Assembly: GCA_016806645.1 (NCBI GenBank)
Contig: JACSYO010000415.1
Span: forward strand, 5,129,501-5,193,500
Direction: 5' to 3'
Length of the DNA stretch: 64,000 bases
Origin: Ophiodon elongatus
Taxonomy: Eukaryota; Chordata; Actinopteri; Perciformes; Hexagrammidae
Shown: piece by piece, positions 11,271 through 23,900 of the stretch
Numbering within the stretch: position 1 is the first letter of the stretch
Layout of the letters: the number at the start of each line of letters is the position of its first letter
Position numbers and translations under genes: made by a program
The notes under the pieces: model-generated
The model's database searches: none
Told to the model about the DNA's origin: nothing
The model's input: only the letters and a program-made list of their open reading frames with translations

Positions 11271-14200
11271 CTATGAGAGAAAAACACACAAAAAACATAA
11301 AAATATGACCATGGCTATTTTTCTTTTAAACAACTTGGATGAAATGAAATAAATTGGATATTTAATGTTTAAACACACTCCAATGCAAACTGAAAAGGGG
11401 AGGGGGGGGGGGGGTATGCCTTTATTAGAATGCTGACATGGAACAAGGGGAGATGTAAAAATGATAGAACATTTGATAACAGAATACTGTTTCCGAACAG
11501 TGTTGTGCAGCTGGCATTACAAGCTAGTGTGTACTTGGTATAGTAAAACATTCTCCAAAATAAATATGTGTGGCTGGGGCTGCAGCCTTTTCGAAGACAG
11601 CTTACTGGGTGATAATGTTTTAATGACATCTCAGGAAAGAAAAATCTGTTGATAGCATATGGAGAGACCCACTTTTACATCTTCTCGTTATATCTATTTC
11701 AAAAGCAAAGAAAGTGTGTCTGCAATCTCCCTGCAGTTGTGAAATGTCACACAGTTTGGCTGTCAGGAGGTTCAAAAATCACATAAAACAAGACTCGCTT
11801 AAAATGGCTTTTACATCCCCGTCAAATATGCCACAACCATAAATTTGATGATGAAATGTTTTACATTTATGATGACATTTTCAGAGGATTCTGTACAGCT
11901 GTCACACTCCATCAATTGAGATGCAGGGACAGCTTTCTCAAACCTGCTTTCTTTGAACTAAAACTGACTTCAGACTCTCAATCAGCATGACTGATGTGTC
12001 TGAAGATGTTTCTGCTGACTGTAAAGCTTGTGTTTATGCCAAATGCATCACATTTGCTATGAAGGATCTTGTTGGCACGTTAATGTCTACATGACCATTG
12101 CAATATATCAAAATAGGATTTCTGACTATTCTGCTTTTGCTTGCTTCTCCAAATAATTGGAATGCACTTTAATACAGCCAAGTAGGACAACATTCCCACA
12201 GAACACGACTACAGGCTTTTGAACTTTTTCTTGTCTTCTGTGATGCGTCTACATCTCAGCGGCCTGACCAAAACATTGACTAAATGAAAAAAGTGATTAA
12301 ATGGAAACTATGTTTTCATCCTTTCGTCCTAACTAGCAGAAGTGCCCATGACGTATCCCTGCATACCTATAGACTCTGCATACCATTAGTCTGTAGCATC
12401 AGGAGTTACATTCATGAGTGCAGAAGTAAGTAAGCTCACTGTTGACCAAAGTCCAGGTCCACCTCCCTTAACCCCTTGATGCCTGTATCCATTGGCCTCA
12501 CCTGTTCTGTGGCGGGTCTCTTGTTGAGGAGACCGGCCACTTCGTTGGCCTTGTCTGTCTTCATCTCCACCACAATGTCATTGTTCACCTCTCCACTGGC
12601 CCTGTGGCGAGAACAAGGAAAAGAAGGTGTAAGAAAAGTGAATTATTTACCTTGAACAACTTATGGATGTGGACATGACCAAAGCATGCTGAGAACATTT
12701 ACCTCTAACATTTGGTTTACAGTTTTTACAAATTTCTCTGCAATGATTGGCATATACTGTCACTATTTTCTTTAAGGAATACAAATCAAAAATATGATAA
12801 AACTCTCTTCCAGTTTATCAAGATATACTAACTGAAAGAATCAATATCTTTTTGAGGATTATTTCCCAGTAGAGACATCCAGATTGTCTGAGTGTAATCT
12901 GCACCCAGCATGTTGCTCAGCATAATGTGAAGCATTGGTGCAATCAGATCTATCAGCAGCTCTGTTGTACATACGTTTACTCTAATACTGATAGATACAT
13001 TGGTATTTTATCATCCAAGAGACTCTTAATTTCTCAGAAAGGTGCACAAACTGGAACATGCTTTACTTCTGTTATCATCACTGTTTTAATTACAGAGCTC
13101 TTATTAAATTTACTTTGGAAGTTTGTTGCCAATTTCTGTTTTTTTTCAAAGAACCTCCTTATAACAAGCGCTATAGTGTAGTTTACCTTCACTGGTTATT
13201 GAGTCACATGAGGTAATCACTACCAACATTAATCCTCATTAATGTCCCCCTATTCCTTCCTTCCCTCCCTCCCCCACTCCCCTCTTGTGTACTCACACTT
13301 CCTTCTTGTTCTTCTTGCTGCAGGGTAGCTTGCTCTTCTTGTTCAGGAAGTAGATGGAAGCCACCAGCAGCAGGAGCAGCAGAACACACACCACCACGGC
13401 TATCACCACCCCGCTGGAGCCTCCCTGCTGCTTGTCAGCTACAGCACCGCAATGGAGGGACACATGGAGGGAGGGACGAAGGGATGGAGGGACGAAGGGA
13501 TGGAGGGACGGAGGGATGGAGGGACAGATGGTGGGGTGGAGGGTTGGTGGGAAGGTGGAGGGGGGAGAGAGGTGGGAGGTTGTTGTAGGAAGGGTGGGGG
13601 GGGGGGTGGATTGAGGAGGTGGTAGGAAGACGGGGGAGTTTTTGATTTTGGAGGGGCAGTGCAAGAGAGAGGGTAATCACGAGGAGTGTAGGTGGTGTTT
13701 GATTCGTGGGGTAGAAGAGAGGGAGGCAGGGGGAGGAAAGTAATTTAATTTGGGGTACCACAGGAGGGAGACGGGATAGAAAGGGGAGGATGGAGAGAGG
13801 GAGAGGATGAGTGTCCAGATGAAGACAATGGATTTATGGACGGGTGGAGAGGAGAAGGAACGGGGAGTGGGATGTGGGGGTTAGTCTAACTTTTGAATGT
13901 AACGACTGAAAAGTGATGGGACCCAAAAAAACGGGGCCTGTATACTCACAGATAACGAGACAGCTGACCAGAGCCAGAAAACAACACTGAACATACTCAC
14001 CCATCCACCTAAACTTGTATTACTATACTTGTGAGGACATGACACCACATTTATTCATCAGATTTGATGTTTAATGGCTTTTAAGAATAGTTGTTTTTTG
14101 ATTGGCCGGGTAGTGTCACTTAAAGGAATAGTTCAACACTTTGGGAAATATGTTTGTTTGCTTTCTTGCCAAGAGTTTGATGAGAAGATCAATGGTTTTG

Positions 14201-14757
14201 CAGTGGGGCTTATGTGATGGAGTTATGTGATGGATTTCTTGATGAGGAGCAGTGACTTCCCAGAGTCTCCACTGGTTGCCTCGCAACTTCACAGCAATGA
14301 AAAGACAATATAGTCAAACTATTCCTCTAAATTTGTACCACAGGCATAGTTCTGGTAAACAGTACTGCTGCTTTTCTCTGTGGCTGAACTGACCGCAGCA
14401 TGAGTTAAATTAACTGCAAACAAACTTGAATAAACATGCCGTTATATGCTTTGCCTCTGCGTTGTCCGTTATTGCCTTATATCAGGAAACCAATGTAATA
14501 ATAGGGTTTTAAACACAACTAGACTGTAACAGGCATTTTCCACTGTTCTCTGACATTAAGGAGACTAAATGAATCATCGTTTAAATGAGAGAATAATCTG
14601 GTGATTAATCGAAAAGTTAAATTATTGTTAAACTTCAATTTGAGATGGACAAAATCTTCCTCCCTTATCTAAAGTCTGTCCTCTCAGCCACAGTAATACA
14701 AGTATGGATACACAAACACGATAGCTATTGTAAACACAAACACATTAATGCTGTGTG

Positions 14758-14789
<32 letters not shown>

Positions 14790-17700
14790 AATACACAATG
14801 ACTTACAGTTCTAGACAAACGCCAAACACATGTCAATAGGGTTAGCGATACAGACCTGACTTAAGCACAGGGTTTCCAGAGAGCAGCACTTTGAGAGAAA
14901 GAGAGTTTCTCAGTCCCATAGCAGAGCAAAGCAACAACCACAAAACACACATCACTGAGAGCGTACGCACACAAAAGCTAAGGTTACTAAATCCTACACA
15001 CACAGCACCCCGGCGAGTTGAAAAGGAAAAGCGAGAAAATAAGAGGGCAGTCGGAAAGAAGAGATGACCAAAAAGGAGACACAGTGAAGAAACAAAGAGA
15101 GGAAAGGAAGGAATAGAATAGAATAGATTCCTTTATTGTCCCCAAGGGGCCACAAAAAGTTGAAGTAGCATCCACAAAATATAGGACAGACATCATACAA
15201 AGGTGACAAGAGAAGAAGAATAACAATATACAATATCCACAGTGTTCGGTAGCAAGAGGGGAAATATACAAGATTACAGTACAGTGGAGGGAGTTGTGTG
15301 TATGTGCGTGTGCGTGTGTGTGTGCGTGTGTGTGTGATGGAGGGGCTGGGGCAAGAGGAGATGGGAGAAGGGGGGTTTCTAAATTACAGGTTCTGCACAA
15401 CACAGAGTCCTGACAGAAGGAGGGAGAAGAGGAGGAGGAGAAGGGAGAAGGCTCTACCTCTGTCGGCCGAGTTGTCAATTGCTGCGAGACAAGAGGAGAA
15501 AAAGAAGAAAGGGTTTAGATTGCAGGATATTGTGCGGGTAAAAGAGCAAAAGAAGCCTGGATTCAATTGCACTAGCTATTTGTGAAACCATTACTAAAAT
15601 TGTGTATGAAGTCCCTCCTGAGTTCTTAACAATCGGTTGCTAGGAAACATCTACAGTGCCATACAGTCAAAAGCTATCATCTATGGAGGAGCCTAAAAGG
15701 AAGTCTCTGTAGAATCACAAACAGAAGCGTAACTCAGGAGGCAAAAAATATATTGAATATAATTGGCCGGTATCATATCAAAGAACATCTACTTATATGG
15801 ATACATGTGTGATTCGAAGTTAGCAATATTCATCCAGTTTTAGTGCAGAAATATCAGATTTTTTTAACCTAGCTGATTATGATTTTGTTATTTAGTCAAT
15901 TATTGGCATACATCTTGCAATGTGAGATATGAATACAATTTCAAGAATCTATCTTCATAATTAAACAGCATTTTGTCAAGTGTCAGGTCATAGTCGTCGG
16001 CCATATTCCGCGTTTCTTTTACTCTTCACAAAAATGTTTTTGTCAGTTAGCTCAGACAATAATAATACATAAGAACTAGTTTGTGTGGTGCCACTTGTTT
16101 TAATTCAGTGATGCATTGATCTCCATTTAGTAAACACTAAAAACAGCAACACACTGCTACGGAGTAAATGGAACTCCTTACTACCCACCTCTGGTCATAA
16201 CTAGGGTGGCTGAGTTTGAACTTCCAAAAAGCAAAAAATCTTCTAAATCTAATTTTAATGATTGGGCAAAAACCTGTTGCCAAATCAAATGTCCGTTGTC
16301 ATTCAAAAACATATCTCTTTATCACAGCTGATCATTAAAAGCCTTAAGTGAAGAAAACATGAAGGGGAAGGAGGAGGGGAGATAACGTAGCATCATCGGT
16401 GCCATCATCTCTTGACACTGACCTCTTTTAAGAGATACCAGGAAGGTCTTGCTATCTGTTCCGTGCTCGTTGGAGACCTCGCAGGTCACCCCATCCTTCA
16501 TGACCTCGGCTGTGGCTTGCAGGGTCACGGTGCTCACCACCTTGTTACCTTCCACGGATACTGACTGGCAAGGGCAAACGGACGAAGGGGAGAGAGATGG
16601 AAGAAGGACAACATTCATTTTTACACATTCCCTCATCATTTCTTGCAGATATTTTGCATTTGTGGCATATTTTCCAATTCATATTTTTTGTACTAATTCT
16701 TTCTCATAAGCCTGGTTCCTATTATTTTTGCACACTCTGGTGATGATTTATTAAATATTTCCTACCCCGATTCTCACTTAAACATCAAATCTGATCTTGA
16801 AAACAGTCACTTGTGAAAGCTTAATTATCTCTTCCCTTTGATCTTATATAAATCCCTATTTGCTTCTAAAATGATCAAATCTTTCAGAAGGATCATGAAA
16901 GTTTGATTTCACTTTATTTAAAGTAATATTTCAATCATGAAGTTGTATTCCCCCTGTAAGTTTCTTTAAAGCTGCTTCATATAGGATTTTTCTTTCAACT
17001 ATATCACATCAATATGAAATATGAGAATAAAATATTACTTTCCATCATCCCGAAAGCTGTTTCTATTCCTCCTTTTTCTATTGCTTTTGAAGTTCAACAA
17101 CCAGCCTAGCAAGATCTTCAGAATTGATCAACTCTGCCTCAAACTTCACATATTGAACCCCCCCCCCCGAAAAAAAAACCCCGCTGTTTGTTTGAAATAC
17201 ATTTTTACCTCTGTGTTTATAGTTTTACTTGTGCAATCCCTTCCAAGAAAGGAGCAATTATATATGCTTACAGAGAGATTCGTGTTAATTTCACACATGA
17301 AAAACTATGTTGTATTTTTTCTGCATTTGTCTGACATTCGTACCTCTTTCCCTGAGGGCTTCCAGGTGAACTGAGGGGCAGGAGAGCCGTAAGCCGAGCA
17401 CTTCAGAGTCACCATGTCTCCTTCATCTCCCACCATTCCAACGGCGGGAGTCTCGATCATCGGCTTTCCTGGAAAGGGTGTGAGAGCCAGTGAACTAGGG
17501 AACTTTTCGTATAGACAACACAGCAAACGTTTAAACACACGTACACATACACATACACGCACACACACACACACACACACAAACATTGTAAGTAATTTTA
17601 GGCTGGTTTAAATAATAGAAGTTCCCCTTCTGACTGGAAATGAGAGTTAACTATTGAACCATTAGTCATCAAAGTCATCTTGTGTTATAAAAATATAACC

Positions 17701-18128
17701 CATGTCCTTTTGGACTTCAAATTCTAAAAAGGGCCTCTGGCAAGTTTAACCCTCAAACGATGCATGCTGGGAAGTCTGTTCATAAACTTAATTCAATGAG
17801 TCAAGAAAACTTTCTGCAGTATATTCATTCAGTGGTCTGAAAATAAAAAAACAATATATTATCAAATTAATTAAATTCAACTAAATGAAACATATATGTT
17901 TGTCTTAAGTTAAGGACAAAAGATAAGTTGATTCTACTGAACTCCTGTATGGTATTTTATAACAGTGCACGAATGGTTTCATCCTATACTGAAGCTAAAT
18001 TAGAATAGTAAGCCCCACCTGCTCTCAGTTGCATTTATGAACTATTCAACTTCCTTCCTCTGACTGAAACAATACCCAGTACACCCTAACACCGACCATT
18101 GTTAATATTGTGTGTGTGTGTGTGTGTA

Positions 18129-18177
<49 letters not shown>

Positions 18178-20853
18178 GTGTGTGTGTGTGTGTGTGGTTG
18201 TGGCATAGGGTGGGTCATTTTGGAATAAATTATTTCCCTTTGTTTACAATTGCGTATAAAGTGCCATTTAATTTGCAGCTCCAAAGCAGTAGGCCATGTA
18301 TTTTTTAAAGTTAATGTCAGGGTACAAAGCTTGGTAAATTTAGCAGTGGAAACACACTGTATATGAATGAGTGTGTCACTGTGACTGAATAGTGTGTGTG
18401 TGTGTGTGTGTGTGTGTGTATTAAAATATAATAACACAGATGCTGATGTGATTGAAATATTGACTGAAGTCCAAACACAGTTTTGTTGGTTTTCCTGAAC
18501 TAGGCTGTGCATGTGTGAATGTTTATGCAGGTGTGTTACCTTTGACAGTGAGGTTGACACTAGCCTGGGCAGTCAGTCCTGGCACAGATGGCACGGCTCC
18601 AACACACATGTACTCTCCAGCTTTATCGTAGGAAACGTCTTGTATTGACAGCATACCGTCCTGTGAGAGCACCTCAGAGCCCTGGAGGAACACACACACA
18701 CATACAGAAATAAAACCAATTGCAGTCCAGCCATCAACCCGCAATTCTTTCTTTTTATTCTCCGCGCGCGAATACGGGAGTAGAACAGCATTCTAGTTTG
18801 AAGGCGGACAGCTACGCTGGGAAAGCCGAAGAAGAACCTTCACACACACTGTTCCAAAGAGCAGTGATAACAGATCAAAGTCCGTCCTCCGTGATGAACC
18901 TGCCTCTTGCAATTCATCTCAACTTCTTCTCATAGGAATCCTTCTTATGGAGAACAAACACGTTCTCTGCTCAGAAAAAACACCAGTCTGGAAGTTTGTA
19001 TAACACCCAGGAGACACAACAATAGATACACAGGCTACAACAAAGTGGAGAAGCAGAGATGAATACCAAAATACCAAAAACACCACCACTGTCACACTGA
19101 TTAGTGGTTTTCCTGTGTAACAAATTGTCTTTTTTTTTGGGATGTTAACTGTAGACAATACATTTAGAGCATACCTTTTGTTGTCCATAGAAAAGAGACC
19201 AGAAGGAGTGCTTTCCGTTAATTATTACCTTTAACCTGCTGCACACAAACTCCAAACTGTTAATTATCTATGACCCTAATCAGCTGCTGCCATGCAGACA
19301 GTGGGATGTCATGAAGTTATCTGGCTGCTACCGTAAAACTGAAATCATTCATAACATAAACTAAGCTTCCCTGTTCAGTTTAGGATTTATGAAGAATTAT
19401 ATAATATGTCATTAGCATATGATACAATATTTAATAGTGTATAATATGTATTGGTGTTCACACCAAATGGAATAAACACCAGTGTCTTCTCTCCAGTTGC
19501 TGCAATTGGACACAACACAATGCAGCTTGTGTAGCAGGGCCACAACTGTCCCTAAAGGGAGCAGTGTGTCTGATCCAAAGGCTCTTGTGTTGGGTGTCAG
19601 CTGCACACTAAGTGAGTTCTGTGTGTGACACACATTGAAATGATGTTCTATCCAATGAAGAAAGGTAGCGTTGTTGAGAACTTGCATCGAAAATGAAACC
19701 AGACTCCCCAAATGTCCAAATATGGATCCGCAGGAAGGACTGAGTTCTTGTTCTACATCCAGCCAGTGCTTTTAACATGTCAGAAAGACAGATTTGTGTT
19801 TTAAAACTGTTATCTAGGAATGCTCAGAAAGCACTGTATTCCTCGAAATACACCATGAGTGAGACTAAAAGGAGAAGGGAATGAGGTTTGAGAAAGAAAT
19901 GGAGCCCACCTTTTTCCATTGAACAGTGTGCACAGCAGAGGCCTTGGTCTTACACTGCCACTCCACCTTGTCTCCGAGCATGACGACTTGAGGTTCGGCA
20001 GGGATCACAGTCATTGGGTCGATGTCTGGAAAATGGAAAGAGAGGGAGGAAGACACATGAAACCTGAGACCTTCTATACATTCTAAAGGAGTTAAAGAAG
20101 TACCACTTGAAATCAAAAAGCTTCTCATCACTTAAAGAAACATGTCATAAGTTATTAAATTAAATTAATTTTGTATAGCCCAAAATCACAAATTTGCCTC
20201 AGAGGGCTTTCCAATCTATACACATACAACATCCTCTGTTCCTCTCATCGGTTCATGAAAAACTCCCCCCAAAAAATTATTTTAATGGGGGAAAAAAGGG
20301 AAGAAACCTTTGGGAGAGCAACAGATGAGGATCCCTCTCTCGGGATGGACAATAGATGTCATGTGTACAGAATGAACAACATAACAGAGTTACAACACAT
20401 TCAATGCATATGACAGAAATGATTCATATAATGATAGTAGTAGTCGTGATGAGAAAGTTACAACTACCAGAAACAACAGCAACAGTGGCTATATATAAGT
20501 TACCGTACGCAGCAGAATATCTATTCTTTTAGTAAAAGACTAATGCATTTAATCTGAAGTTAAGCCCATTTCGTAGGCAAATTAAAGCCTATTCCATGCT
20601 ATTTCTGTGCTATCTCCGCTTAATAAGTGCGATAAAATCAAATTACGGCGTGTAGTTGGGATAACATTAAAGTAACAGATGAACTGTGAAAAATTGAATT
20701 GGATATCAGCCCCCTGAAAGGATTCCATTAAAGCTCTTTCCATTGTAACCCTTTTAATTCTATGACTTACTGATGAAAAGAAGGGCTTACTGCAAAGGCC
20801 AAACTGCACACATAGGAGGTAAATTGTTCTTTATATGCGTTTAATAAATTCTG

Positions 20854-20946
<93 letters not shown>

Positions 20947-23900
20947 TTTGGCTGACTCACAGTTGACAGAGAGGGTGATGGTTCCACTCAGGTCAGCATC
21001 CAGGTTATCGAAATCTGTGGCTGTGCACATGTACACACCACCTTCTGTGCGCTTGACAGATTTCAGCAACAGGAGACCACTCTGACCATTGATGGCTTTT
21101 CCCTGAGGTTGGAATGAGAGAGAGAGAGACACAAGTAAAGATTGAGTGAGAGAGTAATTAAGATGAAGTCATTTTTATGAAAAGTTGGGATATACAGAGA
21201 AAAAGCAGAAAACAACAAGAAAAAGGCTCTTTCTCTTCCAAACAAACTGAAAAAGGACACGTACATCTTTAGTGAAGTCAAACTCAGGCTGAGGGTTTCC
21301 ATCAGTCTCACACTTCATGGTAACAACATCGCCCTCTTTGATTGGATCAGTGTTGAGAAGGGAAAAGGTCGCTTTCTCAGAGGGATCTACATGAACAATA
21401 ACAGACATGGAACAGGTGAAAATTCCTTCTTTGGATACATTTACACTCCAGTATGTCATCAATCAGAGATGTGAAAGGCATTCCAGAGGGGATGTTTTAC
21501 TTTCCCAGTACCTCCTCTTTCCCTGCTTCATCTCTCTTATTTAGCTGAATATTGTTTAGCATTAGGAAAGAAATGCACCCAATGAAGATAACACTAATAG
21601 CTGTTTGTTGATAATGTTCAAAGGGTGTATGTTTTTTGTTAAAGTGAAACAGTAACATGAGGAATAAAGACAGGGAGAGGCTTACAGATAAAGCATAAAT
21701 AGATAGATTAATTTCCTTGAATCGGTTCACCACTTTGGTTCAGACTAAAAATATCTGAACAACTTTGGTTGGATGGGTTGTCATGACATTTTGTACAAAC
21801 ATTTATGGTCCCCAAAGGTTAAATCCTAATTACTTGATGATCCCCTGACTTTTCCTCTATTGCCACCAGCATGTTGACCTTTTTGGCTTTTAGTGAAACA
21901 AAAACTATTGCCATTAAATTTTGTATAGACAGTCATGTTCCTCTCAGGATCACTGACTTTTAATATAGTGCCATCAAAAGGTCAAATTAAAATACTTGGT
22001 TTAAATACCTGCAGACCTAATGGCATTGCTATCAGGCTCAGATGTAATTTGTTATTATTGCTAATTAGTACATTTTGCTAACACAAAAAACTAAGATGGT
22101 GGTACATGGTAAACATTGTAAGGAGTTAAAGAAGTCCCAATTGAAATAAAAACAAATTGCATCGCTTAAACAATAAGGCTGTTAAAACGACTGTACACAA
22201 ATTCTAAGTACAAAGCTAATGCACTTACCCTGAAGTTAAGCCCATTTCAAAGCCACGGTTAAGTATATTCCATGTAATCTTTTAGGCTATCTCCGTTTAA
22301 TGTGTCAGATAAGATAAGATTACTTAATTCTGCAGTTGTATTGAGTTTCTTGCAGAGATAAAAAAAAAAAAAACACTCTTATGTCTTAGCTCAGCATTAA
22401 GACTGGAAACGAGACGGAAACAGCTAGCCTGGCTCTGTCCACCTGCCAGCAGCTGCAAAGCTCACTAATTAAAACTCTTGTCCGTCCACTCACAGTTGAG
22501 GTTGATGGTGATGGTTTCGGACTTCTTCTGTTTGATCTGGTCTCCTGGCATGCTGTACTCCACGGTGCACTGAAACACAGAGTCCTTGTCTGCCTTTTTG
22601 GGCAGCATGTGCAGGGTGTTCCTGACAGTGTAGAGACCAGAGGCCTCCTTCACCACCGAGGAAATCATATTGGTCTCTGACAGAGAGGAGGGGAGAAGGC
22701 ACACAGATTATCTTCTGGCTGTCACGTGGATGTGATATGACATTATTTTAATCATTTTTTTGATTTATTCTATTTGTTCATAAAATCCTGACAAACAGCC
22801 CGATGACACGTACTCTCTTTCCTGTCCTTGACCTCAGGTAGGGGCTGGTCATCTTTGAACCAGATAATTCTTGGCTGGGGATGTCCGTTCATTGTCACAC
22901 AGGTACCAATCTGATACACGTGGAAAAATGCAGGGGGGACAAAAGAAAGTCGACTGAATATGTGGGTCTTCAGTGTTCACATGAAGTCAGAAACTCACAC
23001 ACAGGATGCGGATACAGTCAAAAGAAATTGCTCACACACCTCAGAGCTGGTAGTCTCTCCCACAGAAATAGCTTGACTTGACGGCTTTGTGAGTTCTGGC
23101 TTCTCAGGAGCAACTGAGACAGAAAAAAAGGGGGGAGGGGCGGTGGGTTATTATAATTTCATTATAATTCACTAGAAGGGAAACATTTAATGTACAGACA
23201 CACTCACTCCACTTGCGAAAATGCAGTCCAATCCACACGCTTGCTGACCTTGTTAATTAAGTCGAGCAGTAAATATCTTGCCTCACATTATTCCAGGGGG
23301 ACCTGGTTCACATGAGCCGATAAGCGTCAAATAACAAAAACAGCACTCCTCCTCTCACACACATACAACCACAGGTGTAAGTATTCCCTCTGGCTTCTCT
23401 GCTTTATTCCCTAGCTCACTTGTTCACATGCAAGGTCATCTTATCACTGCCGGCAGCTGTTGACTGCTCATAAAAATAAACAGTAGATAGGTATTCCTCT
23501 CTCTGTCTCACTCACACTCAAGTCTTTGTGTTTAGTCCTTTTTGTTACACTGTTGATAAACCGCCGGTTTATTTCTATAACCACTCCCCTTCCATATACT
23601 GTGTAATGCAGGTACGCACAGTAATTTGGATGTACAATGAGGACTACAACTCTCTTAGCAGCCTTATATACTGAGCCGAATAAAGTTTTTTAGCATACAA
23701 TAAGTCATTTAAACGTTAACAGTTAAAAGGGCACAATATACAGAGACGCACGGGCAGGGTTATTTTTATCATGTTTTTACTCAGCAGACATTCTGTTTCC
23801 CCTCTTTATTGTAAGCCTCCCGAGAGAGAGAGAAACCAGGCTATCACTGCTAACCCTCAGGAGACCTCATAACTCAGTTATATTAAGTTAAGGCAGGAAA

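Larger units (their letters stand above)
13439..15457 (-). other. mcam: mcam intron 13
   Basis: 2.0 kb between the 24-bp exon 13 and the transmembrane exon. It contains the minisatellite by the acceptor, the TTAAAGG-type repeat at 14120, an AATCGA-rich fragment at 14565-14640, a CA tract at 14760-14786, a rodlet of GT at 15297-15335 and a retroelement-tail-like stretch at 15110-15280. Confidence 0.7.
20026..20960 (-). other. mcam: mcam intron 8
   Basis: 935 bp, almost entirely repeats: a split copy of an unnamed repeat (20081-20145 and 20521-20665), a fish short repeat inserted in it (20165-20520) and a GT tract (20855-20945) next to exon 8. Confidence 0.75.
21387..22493 (-). other. mcam: mcam intron 6
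   Basis: 1107 bp. The left third (21387-21726) is unremarkable. The rest is a chain of three repeats: 21727-22120, 22121-22340 and 22385-22475. Confidence 0.75.

Noticed and set aside
11083..11298. Open frame on the minus strand reading VIKRDDESDRQRDEG, near the terminal exon, that could look like an extra cytoplasmic tail
   Set aside because: It would need a phase-1 entry at the 11270 acceptor, but exon 15 leaves phase 0, which reads TGA at once. The peptide has no resemblance to an MCAM tail.
9600..12480. Search for a terminal exon encoding an EKYIDL-like end as in mammals
   Set aside because: No matching codons with an acceptor in the right phase were found by eye on the minus strand. 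A diverged short ending could still be missed.
13293..13761. Pro/Ser/His-rich frames upstream of exon 14
   Set aside because: They are translations of the minisatellite and its G-rich flank in intron 13. Only the part from 13438 down is exon.
16556..16564. Alternative acceptor four bases into exon 12 (CCAGTCAG)
   Set aside because: Using the second CAG shifts the frame and loses the conserved VVSTVTL strand.
18102..18560. Long frame of Thr-His repeats on the minus strand, and similar Cys-Val or Thr-His frames at other CA/GT tracts
   Set aside because: Produced by dinucleotide microsatellites, which are open in several frames. Not genes.
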